Assembly (NCBI GenBank): GCA_937138495.1
Contig: CAKZPE010000039.1
Coordinates: 1 to 33,770, forward strand
Source: an uncultured Oceanospirillaceae bacterium
GTDB lineage: Bacteria; Pseudomonadota; Gammaproteobacteria; Pseudomonadales; Balneatricaceae
Reading direction: 5' to 3'
DNA: 33,770 bases
Shown here in pieces: positions 8,122-17,443 of this stretch. The notes beneath the pieces were generated by a model. The model did not search any database. It was not told where the DNA came from and saw nothing but the letters and a program-made list of their open reading frames with translations. A program made the position numbers and the translations under genes. Within the stretch, counting starts at the first letter, position 1; each line of letters begins with the position of its first letter.

Positions 8122-9045
8122 TTACACCCGCTGATCACCGTGGAACAGACGAACAACGTGGCGCGCTTCAGCGAAGAATAACCAACGCTCAACCAGCAAA
8201 CCGGCAATGGTCGATGCTGCCGCAACCACCAGTAATACTGAGTTAGCACACAGCAGTAACAGGAAAGGCACAACAAACGCCACCGCCAGCATCAACAGGC
8301 GCAGGCGTACCAGTTTATTAGCCGCAACCGTGTAGCCAAACTCGTCGTTCAGGAAGCTGTTAGAGGTATGGCCCTGATCCAGCAGGCGCACACTTGCCTG
8401 GGTAAAACCGGTCGCAGTGTTGATAGTGCTGCCAGCCGGCTTACCGATCCAGAAGAAGTAGATCACCTTGCAGACCGCGCCCAGTACAACCAGCGCCAGT
8501 GCCAGTTGTTGCAGAACACCTGCCAGATCACCGCCAACGAGAGTCTGAACCGCTGCCAGCAATACCGCACCGGACATCAGGCCCAGCGCAATATAGTTAA
8601 CCGGTGTCAGGGAAGAGTTCCACTGACGGATGGTTTTCAGGCTGGCGTAGATCATGCTGGTGCAGAACAGTGTCACCATGGCCAGTACAGCTGTCAGAAT
8701 GCCAGCCACGGACACCACTGCACCAGTCATATCCATCCAGATTGCGCCAAGGTAAATCAGCATGAACGGGTACAGCAGGATCGCGAATACCGCTTCACGG
8801 GATAACCATGAGGTCTTGAAACGGCTGAATGCACGCCATGCATTCTTAGGGTTGGCCAGGTGAAGTGTTGAGGACAACAGACCGCCTGAAATCATGACGA
8901 ATGACAGGATACCTGCACTTAACAGTACAGCAGAATCCTGCAGTTGTGACAGGCCGCTAAGGTGTCCGATTACCATCAGGGTAATCAGGCCGTAGCCGGC
9001 GCCCGACATCACGGTAAATACAAGTACGGAAAAAGCCGGATGCAT
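8122..9045 (-). CDS. soeC: Sulfite dehydrogenase membrane anchor SoeC (DmsC/NrfD-like)
   Basis: A 307-residue integral membrane protein with about eight to nine hydrophobic helices, typical of the DmsC-type anchor subunits of molybdopterin oxidoreductases. It would hold SoeAB on the membrane and pass electrons to or from quinone. A GGAG lies about nine bases before the ATG. It is the last gene of soeABC, 144 bases after soeB, followed by a strong terminator. Assignment to SoeC rather than DmsC depends on the catalytic subunit lacking an export signal and on the adjacent TauE/SafE exporter. Confidence 0.82.
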   Translation of the reverse strand: MHPAFSVLVFTVMSGAGYGLITLMVIGHLSGLSQLQDSAVLLSAGILSFVMISGGLLSSTLHLANPKNAWRAFSRFKTSWLSREAVFAILLYPFMLIYLGAIWMDMTGAVVSVAGILTAVLAMVTLFCTSMIYASLKTIRQWNSSLTPVNYIALGLMSGAVLLAAVQTLVGGDLAGVLQQLALALVVLGAVCKVIYFFWIGKPAGSTINTATGFTQASVRLLDQGHTSNSFLNDEFGYTVAANKLVRLRLLMLAVAFVVPFLLLLCANSVLLVVAAASTIAGLLVERWLFFAEARHVVRLFHGDQRV

Positions 9046-9189
9046 ATTCGTGTCTCCGTTTTGGCCTGCTCTTCTGAGCCGGCCGGTTTGTCGCGGTGAT
9101 TCAGCATATACCGGACAAACTGTTATTGTTCTTACCGGTGCGTAATCCGTTATATCAGACCTGCACCGGAGCGATTGATGATTCCCGGA

Positions 9190-9876
9190 TTAACGGGAGA
9201 TAACCTTGTTCACCCAGCCTTTAACAGTGGCTTTCAGTGACGGCTGATACTGTTCCACGACCGGCTTGTTACGCGGTGGCAGGTAAGTATTGACCGGGTT
9301 ATAGCCCAGTTCAGGCATCAGCTGCTTACCGGCACGGTCACGTACCAGCTGGCTGACTTCTGAGTTCGGATCATCAAAGTCACCGAATACCCGTGACTTG
9401 GTGGGACAAGTCAGTACGCAGGCAGGCTTACGCTCATCTTCCGGCAGACTCTCATCGTAAATACGGTCCACACACAGGGTACACTTCTTCATCGTCCCTT
9501 CATTTGGATCCAGTTCACGGGCGCCGTACGGGCATGCCCAGGAACACAGGTTACAACCCATGCATTTATCCTGGTCAACCAGCACGATGCCGTCTTCGCT
9601 GCGCTTATAAGACGCGCCGGTCGGACACACAGTTACACAGGCCGCATCGTCACAGTGCATACAGGACATTGGCATGTTGACTGTTTTACTGTTCGGGCTG
9701 TCATCCACTTCATAGGTGCGGATCCGGTTCAGCCAGGCACCGTTAGGGTCGCGGCCGTACGGGTCTTTATCCGACAGCGGACCAATGGTGCCGGAGGTAT
9801 TCCATTGCTTACACGCAGTTGCACAACCGTGACAACCTACGCAGGTATCCAGATCAACTACTAGACCTAATTTCAT
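9190..9876 (-). CDS. soeB: Sulfite dehydrogenase iron-sulfur subunit SoeB
   Basis: A 228-residue ferredoxin-like electron-transfer subunit with four cysteine groups expected to bind four [4Fe-4S] clusters: CVGCHGCATAC near residue 12, CMHCDDAACVTVC, CMGCNLCSWAC, and CTLCVDRIY paired with CVLTC. This is the standard DmsB/PhsB/SoeB pattern. No Tat or Sec signal precedes it. It starts 21 bases after soeA and would relay electrons from the molybdenum site in SoeA to SoeC. Confidence 0.9.
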   Translation of the reverse strand: MKLGLVVDLDTCVGCHGCATACKQWNTSGTIGPLSDKDPYGRDPNGAWLNRIRTYEVDDSPNSKTVNMPMSCMHCDDAACVTVCPTGASYKRSEDGIVLVDQDKCMGCNLCSWACPYGARELDPNEGTMKKCTLCVDRIYDESLPEDERKPACVLTCPTKSRVFGDFDDPNSEVSQLVRDRAGKQLMPELGYNPVNTYLPPRNKPVVEQYQPSLKATVKGWVNKVISR

Positions 9877-9897
9877 CTTGTTATTCTCCGTCTGCAG

Positions 9898-12837
9898 TTA
9901 CTTCTCACCACGTGTCAGAATGTCTGACATCGGGCGAACCAGATTAACGTTCTTATGCGACGTGTAGCTCAGCATATCCGGTGAAGCGTCAGCGTTAGGC
10001 TGCGGCTTCAGCGCGCCAAAGCTTGGCCACGCACCGGTTTCGCCAGGCGCGGCCGGGGTGATCTTAACGCGCAGGTCGTACCATGCAGCCTGACCGGTGA
10101 CCGGATCAGAGTTGGTTACGCGGTCATTCTGATCGCCCTTCGCCGGCAACAGTTCGGAGATAAGGTGGTTCATCAGGAAAGCATCGGTGGCTTCGTTAGA
10201 GTCATCTGACAGACCCCACGCGCCGCCGCGCTTAGCAATTGCGTTCCAGGTCCAGACGGTCTGCTCGTTAGTGCCTTCCATCAGCTTAACCTGAACACGG
10301 ATCTTACCGTTGTGGGATTCAACCCATACCCAGGACAGATCTTCAATGCCGTCACGTTCCGCAGCAACACGGTTCATGAACAGGTAGTTCTGCGACATGA
10401 TCTGACGCAACCAGGCGTTCTGGCTGTCCCAGCTGTGGTACATGAACATCGGACGCTGGTTCACCGCGTGGTACGGATACTCTTCGCGATCAATACGCTG
10501 CTCTTCCAGAGGTACATAGTAAGTTGGCAGCGGATCGAAGTATTTCACCAGACGCTCTTTGTGGTGCTCTTCAGTTGGCATCGGACCGTCGTACAGACCC
10601 TGTCCCGCCAGACGGAATGACTGAATCTTCTCAGAGTACAGCTCGATCACGATCTGCTTGGTAGAGCCTACCCAGGCCGCTTCTTTCGCCAGCGTCAGGT
10701 AATCCAGGTTAGCGTGACGCATATAACGCTGGTTTGGTTCCAGATGCATTTCGAAGAAGCCTTCGTTCTCTTCGTATGCTTCCCACTGACGCGGGTTTGG
10801 CTCGCCGCGCAGGGACTTATCGCCATCCTTACCGCGGTAACCCGCCAGGAAGCCGATGCCCGGCTCTTTCTCGAAGTTTACGATGAAGTCTTTGTACGAA
10901 GAGTACTTACGTTCGCCACCTTCTTTGGTGAATGCCGGGAAGCCTAAGCGGCCCGCCATTTCGACCATCACTTCCTGCCAGGACATCACATCACGGTCAG
11001 GCTTTACTACCGGAATACGTACCGAGTCACAGGCCGCGTGCGGCTCAGAGATCGGACGGTCCAGCATAGAGATGGTATCGAAACGTTCCAGGTACGTGGT
11101 ATCCGGCAGTACCAGATCAGAATACGCCACCATTTCTGAGTTAAACGCATCAGAACAGATGATGTACGGAATCTTATATTCGCCGTTATCTTCTTTCGCT
11201 GTCAGCATGTCCATGGTCTGCGCCGTGTTCATACTGGAGTTCCAGGCCATGTTCGCCATGAACAGCATCAGGGTATCAATCTTGTACGGGTCACCCTTAA
11301 CCGCGTTGCTGATCACCATGTGCATCAGACCGTGGCAGGAAACCGGTGCATCCCAGCTGTATGCCTTATCGATACGCAGCGGGTTACCGTTTTCATCAAT
11401 CGCCAGGTCTTCAGGGCAGGTTGGGAAGCCCAGTGGTGGTGACTTAAGCGGTGTATTTGGCGCACACTCTTTCGCGGGCTTGATGCCGGGCGGAATGTGT
11501 TTCGGGAACGGCGGCTTGGCCAGGTGGCCACCCGGGCAGTCAACAGTACCCAGCAGCACTTGCAGCAGGTGAATCGCGCGGCAGGTCTGGAAACCGTTAG
11601 AGTGAGCCGAGATACCACGCATGGCGTGCATGGAAACCGGACGTCCGATGAACTTGTCCTGCTTACGGCCAGCCCAGTCGGTCCACTCAACATCAATAGT
11701 GATGGTTTCTTTGAAAGCAACGTGTGCCATTTCCAGCGCCATGCGCTCAATGTCTTCTGCTGCTACGCCACACTCTTTTGCAGCGTTTTCAGGGGCATAC
11801 TGCTCATCCAGATACTTATCCAGCATGATGCTCATTGCAGTACGCAGTTTACGGCCGTCCGGTGCAGTGAATTCACCGAACAGTGCAGGGTTGATATCCG
11901 GCAGGTTCGCATCCACGAACTCTTCTTTAACCAGATCCCATACCTGCGGCTCGCCCTGCATGTTCTTCACGCCTTCGCCGCGGTAGAACAGGCCATCGCC
12001 CATTTCACCCGGGGTGTGAACCACCAGCTGAGCAGAGTTGGTGTAACGGATCAGGAATTCATCATCAACCAGCTGATTCTTCAGCAGTACGTGAACCATG
12101 GACAACGCCAGTACCGCATCGGTACCCGGACGGATCGCAACCCACTCGTCGGCAATTGCCTGGTAACCGGTACGGACCGGGTTAACCGCAACAAACTTGG
12201 CGCCACGCTCTTTCAGCTTCTTCAGGCCCAGTTTAATCGGGTTAGAGCTGTGGTCTTCCGCCACGCCCCACATCATGAAGTATTTGGTGTTGTCCCAGTC
12301 CGGATCACCGAATTCCCAGAACGCATGACCCATGGTGTACAGGCCACCGGCTGCCATGTTTACCGAGCAGAAACCACCGTGTGCCGCCCAGTTATAAGTA
12401 CCGAACTGGCTGGCCCACATACCCGTCAGGGCCTGCATCTGGTCACGACCAGTGAAGTAAGCAAGTTTACGCGGATCGGTTGCACGGATATGAGAAAGAC
12501 GCTTCTCCATAATATCCAGTGCACGTTCCCAGGAAATCTCTTCGAATTCACCGGCACCACGTTCGGTACCCGGCTTACGCAGCAGAGGGGCACTCAGTTT
12601 TGCAGGAGAGTACTGTTTCATGATACCGGAGTTACCCTTCGCACAAAGCACACCCTTGTTGATTGGGTGGTTCGGGTTACCCTGGATGAAGCGGACCTTG
12701 TTGTCCTCAACCGTTACTTTAATACCGCAACGGCAGGCACACATATAACAGGTCGTGTACTTGGTTTCCTGATTCGCGCGATCTTCGAATTCTGGCAGAC
12801 CCGAAGCGACCGGAATCTTACTGGCTTGGCTTGTCAT
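9898..12837 (-). CDS. soeA: Molybdopterin sulfite dehydrogenase catalytic subunit SoeA
   Basis: A 979-residue DMSO-reductase-family enzyme. The N-terminal [4Fe-4S] motif is C30-x2-C33-x3-C37-x27-C65, followed by domains binding the bis-pyranopterin molybdenum cofactor and a C-terminal cofactor-capping domain. There is no twin-arginine signal, so it should be cytoplasmic. This is the mark of SoeABC, described in Allochromatium vinosum and used by sulfonate-degrading bacteria to oxidise sulfite to sulfate. Exported relatives such as PhsA and DmsA normally carry Tat signals. I prefer ATG 12837 (AGGG upstream) to the GTG at 12849, which has no properly spaced site. The divergent TauE/SafE exporter supports a sulfite substrate. 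Another sulfur or arsenic oxyanion cannot be excluded from sequence. Confidence 0.85.
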   Translation of the reverse strand: MTSQASKIPVASGLPEFEDRANQETKYTTCYMCACRCGIKVTVEDNKVRFIQGNPNHPINKGVLCAKGNSGIMKQYSPAKLSAPLLRKPGTERGAGEFEEISWERALDIMEKRLSHIRATDPRKLAYFTGRDQMQALTGMWASQFGTYNWAAHGGFCSVNMAAGGLYTMGHAFWEFGDPDWDNTKYFMMWGVAEDHSSNPIKLGLKKLKERGAKFVAVNPVRTGYQAIADEWVAIRPGTDAVLALSMVHVLLKNQLVDDEFLIRYTNSAQLVVHTPGEMGDGLFYRGEGVKNMQGEPQVWDLVKEEFVDANLPDINPALFGEFTAPDGRKLRTAMSIMLDKYLDEQYAPENAAKECGVAAEDIERMALEMAHVAFKETITIDVEWTDWAGRKQDKFIGRPVSMHAMRGISAHSNGFQTCRAIHLLQVLLGTVDCPGGHLAKPPFPKHIPPGIKPAKECAPNTPLKSPPLGFPTCPEDLAIDENGNPLRIDKAYSWDAPVSCHGLMHMVISNAVKGDPYKIDTLMLFMANMAWNSSMNTAQTMDMLTAKEDNGEYKIPYIICSDAFNSEMVAYSDLVLPDTTYLERFDTISMLDRPISEPHAACDSVRIPVVKPDRDVMSWQEVMVEMAGRLGFPAFTKEGGERKYSSYKDFIVNFEKEPGIGFLAGYRGKDGDKSLRGEPNPRQWEAYEENEGFFEMHLEPNQRYMRHANLDYLTLAKEAAWVGSTKQIVIELYSEKIQSFRLAGQGLYDGPMPTEEHHKERLVKYFDPLPTYYVPLEEQRIDREEYPYHAVNQRPMFMYHSWDSQNAWLRQIMSQNYLFMNRVAAERDGIEDLSWVWVESHNGKIRVQVKLMEGTNEQTVWTWNAIAKRGGAWGLSDDSNEATDAFLMNHLISELLPAKGDQNDRVTNSDPVTGQAAWYDLRVKITPAAPGETGAWPSFGALKPQPNADASPDMLSYTSHKNVNLVRPMSDILTRGEK

Positions 12838-13089
12838 ATTTATTATCACCCTAACATTGAGCCGTACTGCCGGCTCAGGTGCTATTCACTTAATGTGAAT
12901 TTTTTATTGTTTGGCTTGAGGCGTTTTCCCGACTGTCACTGGATGCACAATCAAAACCTGAAAAACCCCGATGCTGCCAAACATGCTAGAAATTGCAGTG
13001 CTTTCAGGCAAAGGCCAGTCATAAATCCCTGATGGGACCAAGGCTTTCTGAAAGCGGCAGAGCCTCACTCTCCACACTTAAAACATAAA

Positions 13090-13105
13090 GCTATAAGCTT
13101 ATAGC
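13090..13105. promoter_or_regulatory. Perfect 16-bp palindrome, candidate operator
   Basis: GCTATAAGCTTATAGC is fully self-complementary with no spacer. It lies between the divergent soeABC and tauE genes, about 250 bp from soeA, and is a candidate binding site for a dimeric regulator of sulfite metabolism. No regulator gene is adjacent. Confidence 0.4.
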
Positions 13106-13177
13106 AGAAATCATAAAACGCTATTATCAATTCCTGCGCAAAATGCTGTTGCAATGCCTGTGCATATACAGACAAAA

Positions 13178-13215
13178 CAGCCAGAGCAGGCCCACCTCAG
13201 AGCCCGCTCCGGCTG
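13178..13215. repeat. Long imperfect hairpin in soeA-tauE intergenic region
   Basis: Arms CAGCCAGAGCAGGC and GCCCGCTCCGGCTG pair with two mismatches around a 10-base loop. On the minus strand a TTTT follows, but no gene reads into it from that side. It may be a REP-like element or an RNA structure. Confidence 0.5.
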
Positions 13216-13593
13216 TAGACGGAATACTCATCCGGCTTCAGAATCTGTTGTTCTGATATGCCCTGTTTATTCCGTAAAGTTATTAGTTATCTGTTTTCAT
13301 CATATAACTGACTATATCCTTAATGATATTTAAACCTTTTATATGCAGGGTTTAATAAAATTAAACAATTATAAACACCCCTCCTTCCCCCCAATATTTC
13401 GGGACAATCTACTGATCGCTAAGACCCTGTAACCCGATACTGTCAAACCGGCATAAGATGTCCGGCAAAGGGGAAGGGTTGTTTTCCCGGGCAGTTAACG
13501 CGTATGATTGCGCCCCGTTTTCCCCCGCGACCTGATTCCAATAACAACATCCATGTGTCGCTTTCGCTTATTGGAATAATCAACAGGTATCTG

Positions 13594-14340
13594 ATGGACC
13601 TCATAACTCTGCTGGTATTTACCGGCATTATTGCTTTTGCAACCTATGTACAAACAGTTACCGGCTTCGCACTGGGCATGATTGTGATGGGTACCGTTAC
13701 GGCGATTAATCTGGTGCCGATTGCCTTCACGGCAGTGGTTATCAGTGCCGTTACGCTGATTAACGGTCTGTTTGCCCTCAAGGGCAATCTCAGAGCAGTA
13801 GACTGGCGCAAAGTCATGCTGACTACCGCCGGGATTCTGCCCGGGGTCATCGCAGGCCTGGTACTGCTGGATTACATGAGTGATGAGTTCAGCGAACTGC
13901 TGCAACTGTTACTGGGTATTACCATCATTCTTGGCGGTCTGATGATTATGCTGAAACCTCAGCCGCTGGAAAAACCGTCACCGGATCTGGCGTTCACAGC
14001 CTCAGGGGCGACTGCAGGTTTTCTTGCCGGATTATTTAGCATGGCCGGACCGCCACTGGTGTACCTGTTTTACCGTCAGCCCTTCGAACTGCTGACCATT
14101 CGTCTGTGTCTGATGACGATCTTCCTCAGCAGCTCAGTGGCCCGGACAGCAATTGTTGGCATTCAGGGTGGCCTCACCTGGGATATGCTGGTGTACTCGG
14201 TACTTTGTATTCCGGTGGTGATGTTCTTTACCTGGGTAGGCAAACGCTATCCGCCGCCGTTAACGACGCCAAATATGCGCCGCCTGGCATTTTTCCTGCT
14301 GATCATTATCGGTGCCAGCCTGGTCATCAGCACCTTCTGA
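13594..14340 (+). CDS. tauE: TauE/SafE-family sulfite or sulfonate exporter
   Basis: A 248-residue membrane protein with seven to eight predicted helices and the TauE/SafE (DUF81) pattern. It has an N-terminal helix with TGFALGMIVMG and a second half carrying SGATAGFLAGLFSMAGPPLVYLF. Members export sulfite, sulfoacetate or related anions, protecting cells during sulfonate breakdown. I start at ATG 13594 (CAGG six bases upstream); an in-frame ATG at 13504 would add 30 polar residues not typical of the family. It is divergent from soeABC across a long regulatory region, so sulfite formed in the cytoplasm could be either oxidised or expelled. Substrate is inferred from context. Confidence 0.87.
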   Translation: MDLITLLVFTGIIAFATYVQTVTGFALGMIVMGTVTAINLVPIAFTAVVISAVTLINGLFALKGNLRAVDWRKVMLTTAGILPGVIAGLVLLDYMSDEFSELLQLLLGITIILGGLMIMLKPQPLEKPSPDLAFTASGATAGFLAGLFSMAGPPLVYLFYRQPFELLTIRLCLMTIFLSSSVARTAIVGIQGGLTWDMLVYSVLCIPVVMFFTWVGKRYPPPLTTPNMRRLAFFLLIIIGASLVISTF

Positions 14341-14670
14341 GTCCGGTTTCAGGCCAGAGGCCTTTACGCAGGTGGACCCATTCCCCACCTGCTTTACACT
14401 GCTTACCTCATTCCCTCATAACCTTTTGGCCTACCCCTTTAGCCATATAGAACGGTTGGCCATATGCAAAGGTAAAATCTGGCACAGGCCCATCCTTTAC
14501 GCCTACAGTACACTACATCCATAATCGGCGTAATTTGTCTGTCCTGACGTTTACAGTTCTGTGTTTTCAGCTGACAAACCCGCCACTTAATAACAAATCG
14601 TTTTATGTGCCTGATTTAGCCGACAAGCGCCTTGCAGCACCTTTAACACCAACATTTAACAGGTAGGAAT
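14341..14670. other. Intergenic region between tauE and cobS
   Basis: About 330 bases with no convincing gene. Two hairpins follow tauE: AGGCC-aga-GGCCT (14351-14363) and GCAGGTGG (14368-14375) with CCACCTGC (14385-14392) plus a short T-rich stretch, probably a weak terminator. The remainder should hold the cobS promoter. I saw no cobalamin-riboswitch core. Confidence 0.45.
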
Positions 14671-15669
14671 ATGTCCGATATTAAAGTACAACAACCGGAT
14701 ATCATGATTTCAGTACGCGATGTTTTCGGCATCGACACTAACCTTAAAGTACCGGCGTTCAGCGAACGTGACGATCACGTTCCGGAAATCGATACTGCCT
14801 ACCAGTTTAACCCTGAAGTCACCCTGGCTATTCTGGCAGGCTTCAGCCGTGACCGCCGCGTCATGGTCCAGGGACTTCACGGTACCGGTAAGTCCACCCA
14901 CATCGAACAGGTTGCCGCCCGCCTTAACTGGCCATGTGTACGTATCAACCTGGATGGCCACATCAGCCGTCTGGACCTGGTGGGCAAAGACACCATCGTC
15001 CTGCGCGATGGCAAGCAGATCACTGAATTCCAGGAAGGCATCGTGCCATGGGCACTGCGCCGTCCGACTGCACTGATCTTTGATGAATTCGACGCCGGCC
15101 GTCCGGACGTAATGTTTGTTATCCAGCGTATTCTGGAACGTGACGGTAAGTTCACCCTGCTGGATCAGAACGAAGTTATTCACCCGCACAGCCACTTCCG
15201 TCTGTTTGCCACGGCAAACACCGTCGGTCTGGGTAACAGCACCGGTCTGTATCACGGTACGCAGATGATCAACCAGGCACAGATGGACCGCTGGAACATT
15301 GTGACCACCCTGAACTACCTGCCGACCAATGACGAAGTAAAAATCGTCCAGTCACGCCTGCCAAGCTTCAACGATGAAAAAGGCAAGCAGTTAGTTGAAT
15401 CGATGATCGCCGTGGCTGATCTGACCCGTAAGAGCTTTGCTGCCGGTGACATTTCTACCCTGATGTCTCCGCGTACCGTTATTTCCTGGGCGGAAAACAT
15501 TGAAATATTTAACAACCCGGCGATCGCCTTCCGCCTGTCATTCCTGAACAAGTGTGACGAAGCTGAGAAACCGATGATCGCTGAATTCTTCCAACGCTGC
15601 TTTAACCAGGAACTGACAGAATCCTGGGCTCATCAGGCTGCTGAGGTAATGGCAGATGGCCAGCACTAA
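14671..15669 (+). CDS. cobS: Cobaltochelatase AAA+ ATPase subunit CobS
   Basis: A 332-residue MoxR-type AAA+ ATPase, the same length as alphaproteobacterial CobS. It carries the CobS N-terminal segment with VFGID and KVPAFSERDDHVPEID, Walker A GLHGTGKSTH, Walker B ALIFDEFDAGRPD, sensor region LFATANTVGLG and LYHGTQ. In aerobic cobalamin synthesis CobS and CobT form the chaperone complex that drives cobalt insertion by CobN into hydrogenobyrinate diamide. The ribosome site AGGTAGGAAT directly precedes the ATG. CobT overlaps its 3' end by 14 bases, implying translational coupling. No cobN or other cobalamin gene is in the window. Confidence 0.93.
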   Translation: MSDIKVQQPDIMISVRDVFGIDTNLKVPAFSERDDHVPEIDTAYQFNPEVTLAILAGFSRDRRVMVQGLHGTGKSTHIEQVAARLNWPCVRINLDGHISRLDLVGKDTIVLRDGKQITEFQEGIVPWALRRPTALIFDEFDAGRPDVMFVIQRILERDGKFTLLDQNEVIHPHSHFRLFATANTVGLGNSTGLYHGTQMINQAQMDRWNIVTTLNYLPTNDEVKIVQSRLPSFNDEKGKQLVESMIAVADLTRKSFAAGDISTLMSPRTVISWAENIEIFNNPAIAFRLSFLNKCDEAEKPMIAEFFQRCFNQELTESWAHQAAEVMADGQH

Positions 15670-17443
15670 GATGGAAATGTCCGAACTGGGCCGGGAAGAG
15701 AAAGAAAACGCCCCCCGGGTCGAGAAACTGCAGCAACAGGTTGAAGAAATCTGTGGCGCGATTGTACGTGCCGCCGCGAACGAACCACAGTTTCGTTTCC
15801 GTGGCCGCCGTCCGGAAATTGCCGGTAAGCCATCCGGAATCCGTGCCCCGCACCTGCAACCGGACCTGAACAGTGATGACTTTGGCTCATTCCGGGGCGC
15901 CGCCGACGGCATCGCCCTGCGTCTGCAGCTCAGTGACATCGAACTGCACCGTTCCCTGATTCCGAAAACCGCGGTAGGTCAGTTGTTATTTGAACTGATG
16001 GAGCAGTTGCGGGTCGAGTCTCTGGTCCCCGACTGTTACCCGGGCATGAAGGCGAACCTGCAGCACCGGTTTGAACAGTGGTGTTTTCAGTTTCATTCAT
16101 CCGGCCTGACAGAAAGCCATGTAGGCCTGCTGGTGTACACCATCGGCCAGATGTTCTGGAGCCGCCTGACGCTCAACCACGTGATGGAAATCACCGAAGA
16201 GCTGATCGAACCACAGCGGATGATGCTGGCCCCCCACACCGGCAAGTACATGACCAACATCCGCAGGATGAACCACGATCAGGCCGCTTACGCCGAACAG
16301 GCGCTGGGCATCATTGCCGTGGTTGATGAGCTGGTTGAAGCCTACAAAGGTGAAGACAAAGACGACGATACGTCCGATGAAGATATGGAAGAACTGGTCA
16401 ACAGCTTCGGTCTGATTCTGTATCCGGATGCCGGTCTGGAAGGCACCATGGGGGTCAACGGCCCGCAGGTGACTGCCAGCGATTACCGGGAGCTCATGCT
16501 GCAGCTGGAAAAATACAAAATTTATTCCACTGAAAACGACCGGGTTATTCACGCCAGCAAGCTGGTGTCTGAAGACCAGCGCATCCGCTTGCGGGAAGAA
16601 CTGGAACAGCGCATTAAAGGTCAGGGGGTTAACGTACCCCGTCTGGCCCGCGATCTTGCTGCCATTCTTTCCTCGCCGGAACTGGACGGCTGGAACTTCG
16701 GTGAAGAATCCGGCCATCTTGACGCCAAGCGTCTGACCCGCCTGGTGACATCACCGGAATACCGGCAGATCTTCCGTCGGGAGCGCTACCAGCCAAAAAG
16801 TAACTGTCTGGTCACCTTCCTGATGGATAACACCGGATCAATGAAAACCCACATCGCTTCCATCGCTACCCTGATGGAAATCATGTGCCGGGCGCTTGAA
16901 CAGGCCGGTGCCAGCACAGAAGTGCTGGGCTTCACCACCCGGGGCTGGCAGGGCGGTAAGATTTATAAGCAATGGCAGCGCCGTGGCAAACCGGAAAATC
17001 CGGGCCGTCTGACGGAACTGGAACACATTATTTATAAAGATGCAGACACGCCGATCAAGCGGGCCCGTCTGGATATGGCCGCGATGCTCAAACCAAGTCT
17101 GTTCCGTGAAGGGATCGACGGCGAAGCCCTGCTCTGGGCCGCTGAGCGAATGACCGCCCGTTCAGAAGAACGGCGCATTCTGATTGTTCTGTCCGACGGT
17201 TGCCCGATGGAAACCGCCACGAATCAGAACAACCCGGAAGATTATCTGGACAACCACCTGCAACAGGTTGCCGGTATGCTGGAAACCCGCGGCGATATCG
17301 AACTTTACGCGCTGGGCTTCGGTCTGGACCTGAGTACGTATTACCGCCACAGCCTGGCACTGGAACTGCCTGAACGTCTGGAAAACGGAGTCTTTAAAGA
17401 GATTCTGCAGATGATCGCCAAACACGGCCGCCGCCCCCGCTAA
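15656..17443 (+). CDS. cobT: Cobaltochelatase VWA-domain subunit CobT
   Basis: A 595-residue partner of CobS. The N-terminal CobT region spans about residues 1-230. A short acidic linker follows near residues 225-245 (EDKDDDTSDEDMEE), then the C-terminal von Willebrand A domain with MIDAS motif MDNTGSMK and a later SDGCPME segment that completes the metal site. Length is slightly below the roughly 630 residues of Pseudomonas denitrificans CobT because the acidic linker is shorter. The ATG at 15656 lies inside cobS with GAGG upstream; an in-frame ATG at 15671 is possible. Family knowledge: the AAA+/VWA pair remodels CobN. If the genome lacks cobN, the pair could act on another metalloenzyme. 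Confidence 0.92.
   Translation: MASTKMEMSELGREEKENAPRVEKLQQQVEEICGAIVRAAANEPQFRFRGRRPEIAGKPSGIRAPHLQPDLNSDDFGSFRGAADGIALRLQLSDIELHRSLIPKTAVGQLLFELMEQLRVESLVPDCYPGMKANLQHRFEQWCFQFHSSGLTESHVGLLVYTIGQMFWSRLTLNHVMEITEELIEPQRMMLAPHTGKYMTNIRRMNHDQAAYAEQALGIIAVVDELVEAYKGEDKDDDTSDEDMEELVNSFGLILYPDAGLEGTMGVNGPQVTASDYRELMLQLEKYKIYSTENDRVIHASKLVSEDQRIRLREELEQRIKGQGVNVPRLARDLAAILSSPELDGWNFGEESGHLDAKRLTRLVTSPEYRQIFRRERYQPKSNCLVTFLMDNTGSMKTHIASIATLMEIMCRALEQAGASTEVLGFTTRGWQGGKIYKQWQRRGKPENPGRLTELEHIIYKDADTPIKRARLDMAAMLKPSLFREGIDGEALLWAAERMTARSEERRILIVLSDGCPMETATNQNNPEDYLDNHLQQVAGMLETRGDIELYALGFGLDLSTYYRHSLALELPERLENGVFKEILQMIAKHGRRPR

Larger units (their letters stand above)
12838..13593. other. Long divergent intergenic region between soeA and tauE
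   Basis: About 750 bases with no convincing gene. It contains a soeA leader hairpin (GAGCCG/CGGCTC, 12860-12877), the inverted repeat ATTCAC-N5-GTGAAT (12884-12900), a perfect 16-bp palindrome (13090-13105) and a long imperfect hairpin (13178-13215). A pyrimidine tract (CCTTCCCC, about 13384) is complementary to GGGGAAGG about 85 bases later, just upstream of tauE. No terminators or start codons with ribosome sites suggest a small gene. Confidence 0.5.

Noticed and set aside
9898..12837. Periplasmic DMSO, thiosulfate or polysulfide reductase
   Set aside because: The catalytic subunit has no twin-arginine signal, whereas those enzymes are normally exported; the TauE/SafE neighbour favours sulfite.
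11497..13032. A 511-codon open frame on the plus strand opposite soeA
   Set aside because: It is fully antisense to the strongly conserved soeA, its translation resembles no family and is rich in His, Gln and Arg as expected from a shadow frame, and it lacks a ribosome site.
14312..14524. A 70-codon frame after tauE
   Set aside because: No ribosome site, no recognisable features, and it overlaps the end of tauE and the hairpins that probably terminate it.
14341..14670. Cobalamin riboswitch before cobS
   Set aside because: No B12-box core or matching paired elements were seen in the leader.
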